Shown here one piece after another: positions 47,772-56,693 of a stretch of 64,000 nt of DNA. The notes under the pieces were generated by a model. It had not been told where the DNA came from. It ran no database searches and saw nothing but the letters and a program-made list of their open reading frames with translations. Within the stretch, counting starts at the first letter, position 1; each line of letters begins with the position of its first letter. The translations under genes were made by a program, and so were the position numbers. Origin of the DNA: Paraburkholderia bannensis (GTDB lineage Bacteria > Pseudomonadota > Gammaproteobacteria > Burkholderiales > Burkholderiaceae); the NCBI RefSeq assembly GCF_014200455.1, contig NZ_JACHBW010000001.1:124001-188000 (forward strand), given 5' to 3'.

Positions 47772-49178
47772 ATGACCGCCAGCAATGAGAATGTCAGAAT
47801 GGAACGCGACACGTTCGGCGAAATCGCCGTGCCGGCCGCACAGCTATGGGGCGCGCAGACGCAGCGTTCCCTGCAGAACTTCCGCATCTCGACGGAAAAG
47901 CAGTCGCCCGAATTGATCACGGCGCTCGCCTGGATCAAGCGCGCCGCCGCCGAAGTCAACCAGCAGCTCGGCGTGCTGGACGAAAACAAGGCGCGCGCCA
48001 TCGTGCAGGCCGCCGACGAAATCGTCGAAGGCAAGCATGCGGGCGAATTCCCGCTCGCGGTCTGGCAGACCGGTTCCGGCACGCAGACCAACATGAATCT
48101 CAACGAGGTGATCGCCAACCGCGCGAGCGAGATTCTGGGCGGCGAGCGCGGCGAGTCGCGCAAGATCCATCCAAACGACGATGTGAACCGCGGCCAGTCG
48201 TCCAACGATGTGTTCCCGACCGCCATGCACGTCGCGGTGGCCGTGGCCATCGTCAAGCACCTGCTGCCCGCGCTCAGGACGCTGCGCGAAACGCTGGCTG
48301 GCAAGTCGAAGCAGTTCGCCGATATCGTCAAGATCGGCCGCACGCATTTGCAGGATGCCACGCCGCTCACACTAGGCCAGGAGTTCTCCGGCTACGTCGC
48401 GCAGCTCGATCACGGCATCAAGCATGTGGAGTCGTCGCTGCCGCATCTGTACGAACTCGCTCAGGGCGGCACAGCCGTGGGCACGGGACTGAATGCGCAT
48501 CCGCAATTCGCCCAGAAAGTGGCCGAGACCATTGCGAAACTCACGGGCGTGCCCTTCGTCACCGCGCCCAACAAGTTCGAAGTGATGGCCGCCGCCGACG
48601 CGCTGGTGTTCGCGCACGGCGCGCTCAAGACCGTGGCCGCGAGCCTCATGAAGATCGCCAACGACGTGCGCTGGCTGGCAAGCGGCCCGCGCTGTGGTCT
48701 CGGCGAACTGTCGATTCCCGAGAACGAACCGGGCAGCTCGATCATGCCGGGCAAGGTCAATCCTACGCAGTCCGAAGCGGTGACCATGCTCTGTTGCCAG
48801 GTGTTCGGCAACGATGTCGCCGTGAACGTGGGCGGCGCGAGCGGCAACTTCGAACTCAACGTGTTCCGCCCGATGATCGCGCACAACGTGCTGCAATCGA
48901 TCCGCCTGCTCGCGGACGGCGCGCTCTCGTTCAACGATCACTGCGCCGTGGGCATCGAGCCGAATCGCTCGCGCATCGACACGCTGCTCAATGAATCGCT
49001 GATGCTGGTGACGGCGCTCAATCCGCACATCGGCTATGACAAGGCCGCGCAGATCGCCAAGAAGGCGCACAAGGAAGGCACCACGCTCAAGGCGGCGGCG
49101 CTCGCGCTCGGTCACGTCACCGAGCAGCAGTTCGACGAATGGGTCAAGCCGGGCGAAATGGTTGGCAATTCGAAATAA
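47772..49178 (+). CDS. fumC: Fumarate hydratase class II
   Basis: A 468-residue class II fumarase of the TCA cycle. [13 protein letters not shown] is the fumarase/aspartase signature, and [13 protein letters not shown] and [19 protein letters not shown] carry active-site residues. The ATG at 47772 follows GGAGTG; it gives the usual length. It needs no iron-sulfur cluster, so it would be stable under oxidative or iron-poor conditions. A bidirectional terminator follows. Confidence 0.97.
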   Translation: MTASNENVRMERDTFGEIAVPAAQLWGAQTQRSLQNFRISTEKQSPELITALAWIKRAAAEVNQQLGVLDENKARAIVQAADEIVEGKHAGEFPLAVWQTGSGTQTNMNLNEVIANRASEILGGERGESRKIHPNDDVNRGQSSNDVFPTAMHVAVAVAIVKHLLPALRTLRETLAGKSKQFADIVKIGRTHLQDATPLTLGQEFSGYVAQLDHGIKHVESSLPHLYELAQGGTAVGTGLNAHPQFAQKVAETIAKLTGVPFVTAPNKFEVMAAADALVFAHGALKTVAASLMKIANDVRWLASGPRCGLGELSIPENEPGSSIMPGKVNPTQSEAVTMLCCQVFGNDVAVNVGGASGNFELNVFRPMIAHNVLQSIRLLADGALSFNDHCAVGIEPNRSRIDTLLNESLMLVTALNPHIGYDKAAQIAKKAHKEGTTLKAAALALGHVTEQQFDEWVKPGEMVGNSK

Positions 49179-49205
49179 GCCCTTAAACAAGGGTTGAAAT
49201 GCAAA

Positions 49206-49241
49206 ACAGGCGGCGAGGCATCCAGCCTCGCCGCCTGTTTT
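49206..49241. terminator. Bidirectional terminator between fumC and thioesterase gene
   Basis: CAGGCGGCGAGGC pairs with GCCTCGCCGCCTG around a 5-base loop, followed by seven T on the plus strand. It serves the converging fumC and thioesterase genes. Confidence 0.93.
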
Positions 49242-49262
49242 TTTGGCTTCGCCGTGACAGCG

Positions 49263-49766
49263 TCAGACCTGCCCGCGCGCGACTTCCTCGGGCTTCAGAT
49301 CGACAATCGCGTCCAGCGCTTCCTTCACGTCGAGCGCGTATTTCGCCAGACGCTTCTGCTCGTCCGTTTCGGGCGTGAAGGTGGGCACGGGGATCGGATT
49401 GCCGTTTTCGTCGACGGCCACGAATACGATCAGGCAATCGGTCGTCAGGCGCAACTGGCCGCTTTTCGGATCGCCCGCGTGCACGGTGATGTGGATGTGC
49501 ATCGAGGTGCGGCCCGTGGCCACCACGCGCGCGCGCAGCTCGACCATATTGCCGACCTGGATCGGCCGGCGAAAGCGGATGTTGCCCACGCTCACCGTCA
49601 CGCAGTAGCGACCCGACCAGACCGCGGCGCAGGCATAGGCGGTTTCGTCGATCCACTTCATCAGCGCGCCGCCGTGGACCTTGCCGCCGAAGTTCACCGA
49701 GTTCGGCTCGGCGAGGAAACGGAACGTCGTTTCCGAACGGTCGAGAGGCTGCGTGGGCGTATTCAT
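49263..49766 (-). CDS. Acyl-CoA thioesterase (hotdog fold, YciA/BFIT type)
   Basis: A 167-residue hotdog-fold thioesterase. VNFGGKVHGGALMKWIDETAYACA is the hotdog helix segment, with the conserved Asn and the HGGxLMxWxDE pattern of cytosolic acyl-CoA hydrolases. The ATG at 49766 is chosen from the family N-terminus; the open frame continues far upstream but without family features. The physiological acyl-CoA is unknown. Confidence 0.9.
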   Translation of the reverse strand: MNTPTQPLDRSETTFRFLAEPNSVNFGGKVHGGALMKWIDETAYACAAVWSGRYCVTVSVGNIRFRRPIQVGNMVELRARVVATGRTSMHIHITVHAGDPKSGQLRLTTDCLIVFVAVDENGNPIPVPTFTPETDEQKRLAKYALDVKEALDAIVDLKPEEVARGQV

Positions 49767-49924
49767 ATCGGCTCCGGCTCTTGTGTATGCGGTGATTGCG
49801 TGTTCCGGACGCTTCGTCGGGGGAACATCGTTCTGGGTGCCGTCGATTATACGAGTGCATGATGTCGAACACAGCGCCGCCCCCGCCGGCGCTGTAGCAG
49901 CCATCGATCCCACGGCGCGCCACA

Positions 49925-50953
49925 TCAGGCGTTGATCGCGGAGAATCGCGCGCGATAGTCGCCGGGCAGCACGCCATAGCGCCGCTCGAACGCACGCCGC
50001 AGATTCTGCTCGGTGCCGAAACCGCAGTCGGCGGCGATCCGTTTGACCGGCAGACGCGATTGCGCGAGCGCGTGCGCGGCGGCTTCGACGCGCATCGCCG
50101 CGACCGTGCGCGCAGGCGTGCGCCCCATCGCATCCACGTAGCGGCGCGCGAAGGTGCGCGGGCTCATGCAGGCGGCTTCGGCAAGCCGCTCGACGCTCAG
50201 TTCGAGATGCAGATTCGCGGCCATCCAGCCGTGCAGCGCGTCGAACGCGCCGCCCGCCGCGCTTTGCGCCGCCAGCGCTTCGCTGAACTGCGCCTGACCG
50301 CCCGGGCGCTTCATGAACACCACGAGGCGGCGCGCGGCCTGCATCGCCACCGCGTGGCCGCAGTCTTCTTCGATCAGCGCCAGCGCGAGATCGATGCCGG
50401 CCGTCACGCCCGCCGAGGTCCAGACCACGCGGCCCGCGCGTTCGTCGCGGATGAAGATCGGTTCGTCGTCGACTTCGATTTGAGGGAAGCGCCGCGCGAG
50501 TTGGGCGGCGTTGCGCCAGTGGGTGGCGGCGCGGCGACCGTCGAGCAAACCGGCGGCGGCCAGATAGAACGCACCCGTGCACACCGAAGCGACGCGCCGG
50601 GCGTGCGGCGCGCTGGCAGCGATCCAGGCGACGAGTTCGGCCTGCAGGACGGTGCTGTCGTCGATCGGGACGCCGGGGACGATCAACGTGTCGATGGTGG
50701 CAGGATCGAGCGCGTCGAGCCGTTCGGCCAGCACCGGCAGGCCCGCGAAGGTGGGCAGGACGCCGCCGTCGATCGAGGCGAGCGTGACCCGATAAGCGCA
50801 AGGTTCGCTCGCAGGCGACGCCGCCGACGATGGCGCGCGCATCGTGAGTTCGGCACGCCAGAACGCCTCGATGGGCCCGCAGGCGTCCAGCAGGACAAGA
50901 TCGGGCGCAACGGCGAAGACGATATGGCGCGCGCGGGAAGTATCGGCAGGCAT
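49925..50953 (-). CDS. GlxA-type AraC regulator with DJ-1/PfpI sensor domain
   Basis: A 342-residue regulator. The N-terminal class I glutamine-amidotransferase-like domain has SVCTGAFYLAAAGLLDGRRAATHW, where the Cys lies at the nucleophile elbow position. The C-terminal AraC domain has LSVERLAEAACMSPRTFARRY and VKRIAADCGFGTEQNLRRAFERRYGV. This family regulates diverse catabolic genes; no target is apparent here. Confidence 0.92.
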   Translation of the reverse strand: MPADTSRARHIVFAVAPDLVLLDACGPIEAFWRAELTMRAPSSAASPASEPCAYRVTLASIDGGVLPTFAGLPVLAERLDALDPATIDTLIVPGVPIDDSTVLQAELVAWIAASAPHARRVASVCTGAFYLAAAGLLDGRRAATHWRNAAQLARRFPQIEVDDEPIFIRDERAGRVVWTSAGVTAGIDLALALIEEDCGHAVAMQAARRLVVFMKRPGGQAQFSEALAAQSAAGGAFDALHGWMAANLHLELSVERLAEAACMSPRTFARRYVDAMGRTPARTVAAMRVEAAAHALAQSRLPVKRIAADCGFGTEQNLRRAFERRYGVLPGDYRARFSAINA

Positions 50954-51069
50954 GGGAGCGGGAGCCTTCTGGTAGCGAATGCGCTCATCCTCGCACGAGT
51001 GAGCGTGGCAGTTTCGTCATTCTGCCATCAATTCCTGCCACAGAGGTGCCTGCCTTGCTGTCGCGCCGG

Positions 51070-51204
51070 CTATTTGTGGATCGAAATGCCTTCGTCGATC
51101 GTGCCGTACATGGTGATGCCGCTCGCGCTGTTCGACGCCGGCGTGCCGCTGGCGCAGGCTGTGCAAAGCAGCGTCAGCGCCGCAAGGGCCAGAATGCGTT
51201 TCAT
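51070..51204 (-). CDS. Tiny lipoprotein (44 residues)
   Basis: A 44-residue protein with a good lipoprotein signal: MKRILALAALTLLCTACAS, with Cys near residue 17. The mature peptide is only about 28 residues, Ser/Gly/Thr-rich, ending in GISIHK. An alternative ATG 12 bases upstream (51216) would add four residues. It would be lipid-anchored. Role unknown. Confidence 0.65.
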   Translation of the reverse strand: MKRILALAALTLLCTACASGTPASNSASGITMYGTIDEGISIHK

Positions 51205-51369
51205 GACTGCCTTCATAACTGCCTGAGTGCTACGGAAAGAAGCCGATTCTAGCGCGGCAGTCCTTCCGCTCGCGCCTTCCCCGGCAGCGTGCAACATTTC
51301 ACGGCAAACTGAAACGTCGAATGCCGCGTTTCGCTAGAGTGGCACGGTACGTAACGCAAAGAGCCGATC

Positions 51370-52083
51370 ATGCCCCTGCCCACCGCCGACGAATCCCGCC
51401 ATTTCCCAGGCCTTGCGCGCGTTGCCGCGCTGCTCGCCGATCCCGGCCGCGCCGCCATGCTCTGGGCGCTCATGGACGGCAGCGCCCGTCCCGCCGGCGA
51501 ACTCACGATGATCGCCGGCCTTTCGCCGTCCGCCGCCAGCGCGCATCTCGCGCGGCTCACGGAAGGCGGCATGCTCGCCGCCGAGGTGCGCGGGCGGCAC
51601 CGCTACTTCCGCATCGCCACGCCCGAGATCGCCCAGACCATCGAGGCGCTGATGAATGTCGCGCACGCCAGCGCGCCGCTGCGGCCCGTCACGCGGCCCG
51701 CGCGCAGCGTGCCGGTGGAGATGCGCCATGCGCGCACCTGCTATGACCACATGGCGGGCGAAGTCGCGGTCCAGGTGTTCGACCGGCTGGTTGAGGGCGG
51801 ATTGCTCGCGCTCGCAGGCGACGATCTCGAAGCGACTGAAGCCGGCGTCGCCAGGCTCACGGATTGGGGCGTCGATCTTGGCGCACTGCGCGCGCGGCGG
51901 CGTCGTTTTGCCTGCACCTGCCTCGACTGGAGCGAGAGGCGGCCGCATCTGGGCGGCGCGCTGGGTGCGGCGCTGCTCGAACGCTTTACCTCGAACGGCT
52001 GGGTCGAGCGCGCGAGTCGCCCTCGCGTGCTGCGCATCACGCCGCTCGGCCAGCGCGAATTCGACGCTTTCGTCGCCGTCTAA
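51370..52083 (+). CDS. ArsR-type winged-helix regulator (long form)
   Basis: A 237-residue regulator with an N-terminal ArsR-like winged helix (DPGRAAMLWALMDGSARPAGELTMIAG and SAASAHLARLTEGGMLAAEVRGRHRYFRI). A second region of about 120 residues contains ARTCYDHMAGEVAVQVFDRL and FACTCLDWSERRPHLGG, a pattern known from long ArsR-family proteins of unknown ligand. The Cys residues could bind metal or sense redox. It lies alone on the plus strand. Confidence 0.85.
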   Translation: MPLPTADESRHFPGLARVAALLADPGRAAMLWALMDGSARPAGELTMIAGLSPSAASAHLARLTEGGMLAAEVRGRHRYFRIATPEIAQTIEALMNVAHASAPLRPVTRPARSVPVEMRHARTCYDHMAGEVAVQVFDRLVEGGLLALAGDDLEATEAGVARLTDWGVDLGALRARRRRFACTCLDWSERRPHLGGALGAALLERFTSNGWVERASRPRVLRITPLGQREFDAFVAV

Positions 52084-52296
52084 GACGCGGGTCAGCCTGA
52101 CGAAAACCCAACAACTCCCTTCAAATCCCCTCGAAAATACCGGCTTCACGTCGTCATCACACGTTCTGTTACATAAGGTGCATAGGCTTTAACAAATCTG
52201 TGCTCCCGGAAACACGCGCGACGGATAAAGTGCGCCACATGGCTTCGCGATATTTCATCAGCAGGTCATGCTCTGCAACGCGCAGGAGAACACACC

Positions 52297-54813
52297 GTGA
52301 AAACGACAAAATACAGCCACCACACCTTTGCTCGCCGTACGCTCATCGCGGGCGCGGTCCTTGCCGCCTTCGCGTTCAATCTCGCCAGCACCGAGGCGCT
52401 CGCGCAGTCCGCGCCGCAAGCTGCGCCGGCTGCCGCCCCCGCGGGCGATCCGCCCTCGCGCGTGGCGCGTCTCGACTACATGGCGGGCGACGTCACCACC
52501 GAACCCGCCGGCGCGACCGACTGGTCCTACGCCCAGCTGAACCGCCCGCTCACCACCGGCGACCAGCTCTGGAACGACAGCAACGCGCGCTCGGAAATGC
52601 ACATCGGCTCGACGGCCGTGCGCATGGGGCCGCAGACGAGCCTCGACGTCCTCAATCTCGACGATGCCAGCGCGCAGCTCAAGGTCGCGCAAGGCACGCT
52701 GTCGACGCGCGTGCGCTCGCTGCCCGCCGGCACCGCGTACGAAATCGATACACCGAATCTCGCGCTCGGCCTCAACGGTCCTGGCGACTATCGCGTGGAT
52801 GTCGCGCCCGACGGCAGCGCCACCACCGTGACCGTGCGCAGCGGCAGCGTGACCGTCTACGGCGAAAACGGCCAGATGCCGATGCAGGCCGGCCAGCAGA
52901 TCCGCTTCACGGGTACGGCGCTGCAACAGGTCGCAAGCGTCGCGGCCCCGCCGCCCGATGCCTTCGATCAGTGGGCGCTCGCGCGCGACGCGGCTGAAGA
53001 CCGTTCGGTCTCGGCGCGTTACGTGTCGCGCGATATTCCCGGTTATCAGGATCTGGACGCCAACGGCACGTGGCGTGAAAGCCCGCAGTACGGCGAGGTG
53101 TGGGTGCCGAACGCCGAACCGACCGGCTGGGCGCCTTATCACGACGGCCACTGGGTCTGGCAGGCGCCGTGGGGCTGGACGTGGGTCGATGATGCACCGT
53201 GGGGCTTCGCGCCTTATCACTATGGCCGCTGGGCGCAAGTGGACGATTCGTGGGCGTGGGTGCCGGGCCCGATCGTCGAAAGCGCGCCGCCTGTCTATGC
53301 GCCTGCGCTGGTCGCCTTCGTGGGCGGCGGCGGGGGCGGCGACGACTGGGGCGTGAATCTGGCGATTGGCGGCGCGGCTGCGGCTGGCGTAGCGTGGTTC
53401 GCGCTCGGGCCGGGCGAGGCATGGCATCCGGGCTGGGGCGGCTGGAGCCCGCATTACTATCAGCGCGTGAACCAGACGGTGGTGGTCAACAACTACCGTC
53501 AGAACGTCAACATCACCAACATCAACGTTCACAACACGTATATCAACTACCACGTGCCGGGCGCCGTGACAGCCGTGCCGGCGACCGCCTTCGTGCACGG
53601 TCAGCCGACCGCGCGCTTCGCGCAGCACGTCGATCCGCGTCAATGGCAGAACGCGCGCATCCAGCCGGGCACGCCGGGTATCGCGCCGGTACAGGGCAGC
53701 TTCGCAGCGAATATGCGCCGCGCCGACTATCGTCCGCCTGCCACGCTGAACCAGCGTCAGGTCGTGGCGACGCGCGCGCCGATTACGCCGCCCGCTTTCC
53801 ATGACAACCTGGCGCAACGTTTTGCGCACGGCGGCGGTACGGTGCCGGGTGCCGGCGCGCCCGTGGTGCGCGTCTCGGCGCCTGCGCACGCGTCGTTCGC
53901 ACCGTTCTCGACGGCGTCGCATGGTGGCTGGCCGCAGCAGAACGTGCGCGTCGTGCCGCCCCACTCGCCCGAGATCAGCGCCTCACGCCCGAACGGTGCG
54001 CCGGGCAGCGCGCAGCAGAACGCGCCCCGTGGTCCGAATGAGGCCAATGCGCCCGCCGCCCAGCACGGCCAGCCGAACTTCGCGCCGGGCGCCAGCGCGA
54101 TGGCTGCGAACGTCCACGGTCCGGCCGGGGCGCAAGCGGACGCGGCGCATGGCGTGCCGCATCCGCCGCAGTTCGCAGGTCATCCGCAAGCCGGTCAGCC
54201 GCAGGCTGCGATGAACGGTCGTGCTCCGGCTGCCGGTGCGCAGGGCGAGGCGCATCAGCCCGAATGGACTCAGGCCCACACGCCGATGGCCCTGCGCGGT
54301 CAGCCGGGCGCGAACGAAGCGGGCCGACAGCCGTCGCCGGCGATGCAGCAGCCGCACGAGGCAGCGGCGCAGCGCGTCCCCGAGCGTGGCAACGAGCCCG
54401 TGCCGCAACCGCAAGCCGCACAGCCGCAACACGGCTTCGAAGCACAGGCGCGTCCGGAACAGCGTCAGGAACAGCGTCCTGAGCAACGGCCGGAACAGCA
54501 GCCGCAGGCCCATGCCGATGTCCACCCGCAGCAGGCCCAGGCCCAGCCGCCGCGTGAAGAAGTCCACCCGCAGCCGCAAGCCCAGCCGCGCGCGGAACCG
54601 CGCCCGCAGCAGCAGACGCGCGAGGAATTCCACCCGCAGCCGCAAGCCCAACCGCGTGCGGAACCGCGCCCGCAGCCTCAACCTCAGCAACGCGCGGAAT
54701 TCCACCCGCAACCCCAGCCGCAGCCGCGCGCGGAACCGCATCCGCAGCCGCAACCCCAGCCGCATCCGCAGGAACACGCGGCCGGCAACCATGACGAACA
54801 CCATCATGGCTAA
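52297..54813 (+). CDS. Secreted FecR-domain protein with long Gln/Pro/His-rich tail
   Basis: An 838-residue exported protein starting at GTG 52297 with AGGAG upstream. A Tat-like signal (FARRTLIAGAVLAAFAFN) precedes a FecR domain (about residues 60-200, with SVTVYGENGQ at its end) and a Trp-rich region with repeated YGRW, GHWVW and WAPYHDGHW motifs (about 250-340) of DUF6600 type. The second half is low complexity; from about residue 700 it is Gln/Pro/His/Arg repeats of PQPQAQPRAEPRPQ type. It should be periplasmic or surface-exposed; function unknown. Confidence 0.8.
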   Translation: MKTTKYSHHTFARRTLIAGAVLAAFAFNLASTEALAQSAPQAAPAAAPAGDPPSRVARLDYMAGDVTTEPAGATDWSYAQLNRPLTTGDQLWNDSNARSEMHIGSTAVRMGPQTSLDVLNLDDASAQLKVAQGTLSTRVRSLPAGTAYEIDTPNLALGLNGPGDYRVDVAPDGSATTVTVRSGSVTVYGENGQMPMQAGQQIRFTGTALQQVASVAAPPPDAFDQWALARDAAEDRSVSARYVSRDIPGYQDLDANGTWRESPQYGEVWVPNAEPTGWAPYHDGHWVWQAPWGWTWVDDAPWGFAPYHYGRWAQVDDSWAWVPGPIVESAPPVYAPALVAFVGGGGGGDDWGVNLAIGGAAAAGVAWFALGPGEAWHPGWGGWSPHYYQRVNQTVVVNNYRQNVNITNINVHNTYINYHVPGAVTAVPATAFVHGQPTARFAQHVDPRQWQNARIQPGTPGIAPVQGSFAANMRRADYRPPATLNQRQVVATRAPITPPAFHDNLAQRFAHGGGTVPGAGAPVVRVSAPAHASFAPFSTASHGGWPQQNVRVVPPHSPEISASRPNGAPGSAQQNAPRGPNEANAPAAQHGQPNFAPGASAMAANVHGPAGAQADAAHGVPHPPQFAGHPQAGQPQAAMNGRAPAAGAQGEAHQPEWTQAHTPMALRGQPGANEAGRQPSPAMQQPHEAAAQRVPERGNEPVPQPQAAQPQHGFEAQARPEQRQEQRPEQRPEQQPQAHADVHPQQAQAQPPREEVHPQPQAQPRAEPRPQQQTREEFHPQPQAQPRAEPRPQPQPQQRAEFHPQPQPQPRAEPHPQPQPQPHPQEHAAGNHDEHHHG

Positions 54814-54855
54814 GGGTGGACGCTGAGGGCCGACACCAGGCCCGCCAGCAAAACA

Positions 54856-54888
54856 AAAGCCCGCGAACGTCACCGTTCGCGGGCTTTT
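54856..54888. terminator. Bidirectional terminator between FecR-domain gene and thyA
   Basis: A perfect 15-base stem, AAAAGCCCGCGAACG with CGTTCGCGGGCTTTT, and a 4-base loop, between converging genes. The A and T runs on its ends make it work in both directions. Confidence 0.95.
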
Positions 54889-54909
54889 CCATTCAGTGCA
54901 TCAAAAACG

Positions 54910-55881
54910 TTACACCGCCATCGGCGCGCTCAGCGGTTCGTGATGACGGTAGCCGACCAGCGAGAAGTCCGACGGCTCGACCTTCTCCAGCCATTCCGGC
55001 TCGTACACGCCCGTCTTCGCGTAGTCGGGCACACGATCGGCGATCTCCAGTCGCGGACTCTCGAACGGCTCGCGGCGCAGCTGCTCATTGAGCATGTCGA
55101 GCTGGTTCTCGTAGATGTGGGCGTCGCCGATGAAGTACGTAAACCAGCGCGGCGTATAGCCCGTCAAACGCCCGACCAGACTCAGCAAGACCGCGCCTTC
55201 GGTCAGATTGAACGGCGTACCCAGGCCCACGTCATTGCTGCGGATGTACAGGCAGAGCGAAATTTCGCGCTTCGCCGGGTTCGGCAGGAACTGATAAAGC
55301 AGGTGGCAGGCTGGCAGCGCGATCTCTTCCAGCACGGCCGGGTTCCATGCATGAAACAGAATCCGACGGTCGGCGGGATTGCTCATGATGGTGTCGAGGC
55401 ACTGGCGCAGCTGGTCGATCGCCTTGTAAAGCAGCACCTTCGGCTGGCCGTCTTCGCTGAACTCCGTGACGCGTGCGTAACCGCGCGACTGCGCATCGGC
55501 GATCTGCGCCGCCGCGCCCGCGTCGAGCACCTTGTATGCCGGCCACTGGCGCCACTGCACGCCATAGACGTCGCCGAGATCGTCCGTGCCCCGGCGGTAT
55601 GGGTTGGCCAGCCACTGGGCGTTCTCATTGGCGTTGGCGTCCCAGACCTTGCAGCCCAGCGCACGGAAATCCGCAGCGCTGCGCGAGGCGCGCATGAAGC
55701 CGATCAGCTCGCCCACGGCCGACTTGAACGCGAGCTTTTTGGTCGTGACGGCCGGAAAGCCCTGCTGGAGGTCGAAGCGCAGCATCGCGCCCGGCATGCT
55801 GATGGTGCGGATGCCGGTGCGGTTTTCCTGCCAGCTGCCGGTGTCGAGGATCGAGCGGACGAGCTCAAGATACTGTTTCAT
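54910..55881 (-). CDS. thyA: Thymidylate synthase
   Basis: A 323-residue ThyA, of the long form (E. coli has 264). The nucleophile Cys192 is in [10 protein letters not shown], with Ala in place of the common Pro; [10 protein letters not shown] and [12 protein letters not shown] bind dUMP, and [14 protein letters not shown] follows. It makes dTMP from dUMP and methylene-tetrahydrofolate. The gene stands alone with an 812-base upstream region. Confidence 0.96.
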   Translation of the reverse strand: MKQYLELVRSILDTGSWQENRTGIRTISMPGAMLRFDLQQGFPAVTTKKLAFKSAVGELIGFMRASRSAADFRALGCKVWDANANENAQWLANPYRRGTDDLGDVYGVQWRQWPAYKVLDAGAAAQIADAQSRGYARVTEFSEDGQPKVLLYKAIDQLRQCLDTIMSNPADRRILFHAWNPAVLEEIALPACHLLYQFLPNPAKREISLCLYIRSNDVGLGTPFNLTEGAVLLSLVGRLTGYTPRWFTYFIGDAHIYENQLDMLNEQLRREPFESPRLEIADRVPDYAKTGVYEPEWLEKVEPSDFSLVGYRHHEPLSAPMAV

Positions 55882-56693
55882 GCGGAGTCCCTGAACGGGG
55901 TGCGAGTGCCCCGTGCGGCTTCAAAAGCGAGATTCTATAGCAAGCCGGGCATCGCTGATCGGGGGCCATTTCGCAGCTGTCGGCGCGAACGCGATGACAG
56001 GTTGCATCGCACTTAACAAATTTAGCTAAAACGTAATTAAGTTCAGACGCCCGACGTTACGGAACATAAATCGGGAACATCCCAATAAGCGTGGGAACGT
56101 CATTTGCTGTCGCGCGCCATAGCGCGGCGAATGACGATTGAAACGGAAAATAATACTGAAATGTCCGACCGCGATAATCAGTAAAAATCCCTCGACGTAA
56201 TTTCACCACTCATAAAGGCAATTACCTTACAAATCGTTCGGCTCTACCGAATTTTAAAGTTCGAGACTTCCAGTGAAAAATAATGCATCGACTAGATTCA
56301 GTGAGTGCGAGGCTGCACGACGCAACTCTGCGAGCGCACGCGCCATTTAAAGCGTCATCGCGCCCTGCAGTGCGGAAATAAAATGGGGAGTGAACGAAAC
56401 GGAACGGGGAATTGCTGGAAACCGCCTGGAACCGCTTGAAACCGCTGCAAACCGGATTGCCCGGCGAACTTCGCGGATGAGGCGGCCCGCCTGCGCGAGC
56501 CGCCACCCGCACGAACCCGCGCCCCCGCGCAAGTACGCTTGCACCCCTGACACCCTCATGGCCTCTTCAGGCTCTTCGTCAGCGCTTCAAACCGCTCTGA
56601 TGACAATCAACGCGTACACGCCATCAACGTCTAGCCGGCCACGGATCGGGATTGCGTGTGGCCGCTATTTGGTCCCCCTCTTGCGAAGCCCGT
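55882..56693. other. 812-base intergenic region, partly AT-rich
   Basis: No convincing gene between thyA and the sigma-54 regulator, which are both on the minus strand. The stretch 56010-56400 is markedly AT-richer than the rest of the window. At 56415-56456 there are phased short repeats (see separate entry). The thyA promoter should be in the first 150 bases. Short open frames here have no coding character. A small RNA gene cannot be excluded. Confidence 0.5.
56415..56456. repeat. Four direct ACCG-containing repeats at exact 10-base spacing
   Basis: The motif accg appears at 56421, 56431, 56441 and 56451 within units of the type TGGAAACCGC, each exactly 10 bases apart, so all four face the same side of the helix. 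This spacing suits a multimeric DNA-binding protein; it may also be chance low-complexity sequence. Confidence 0.6.

Noticed and set aside
56222..56512. Open frame of 96 codons in the thyA/regulator gap
   Set aside because: It spans an AT-rich non-coding stretch, has no ribosome-binding site and shows no recognisable protein features.
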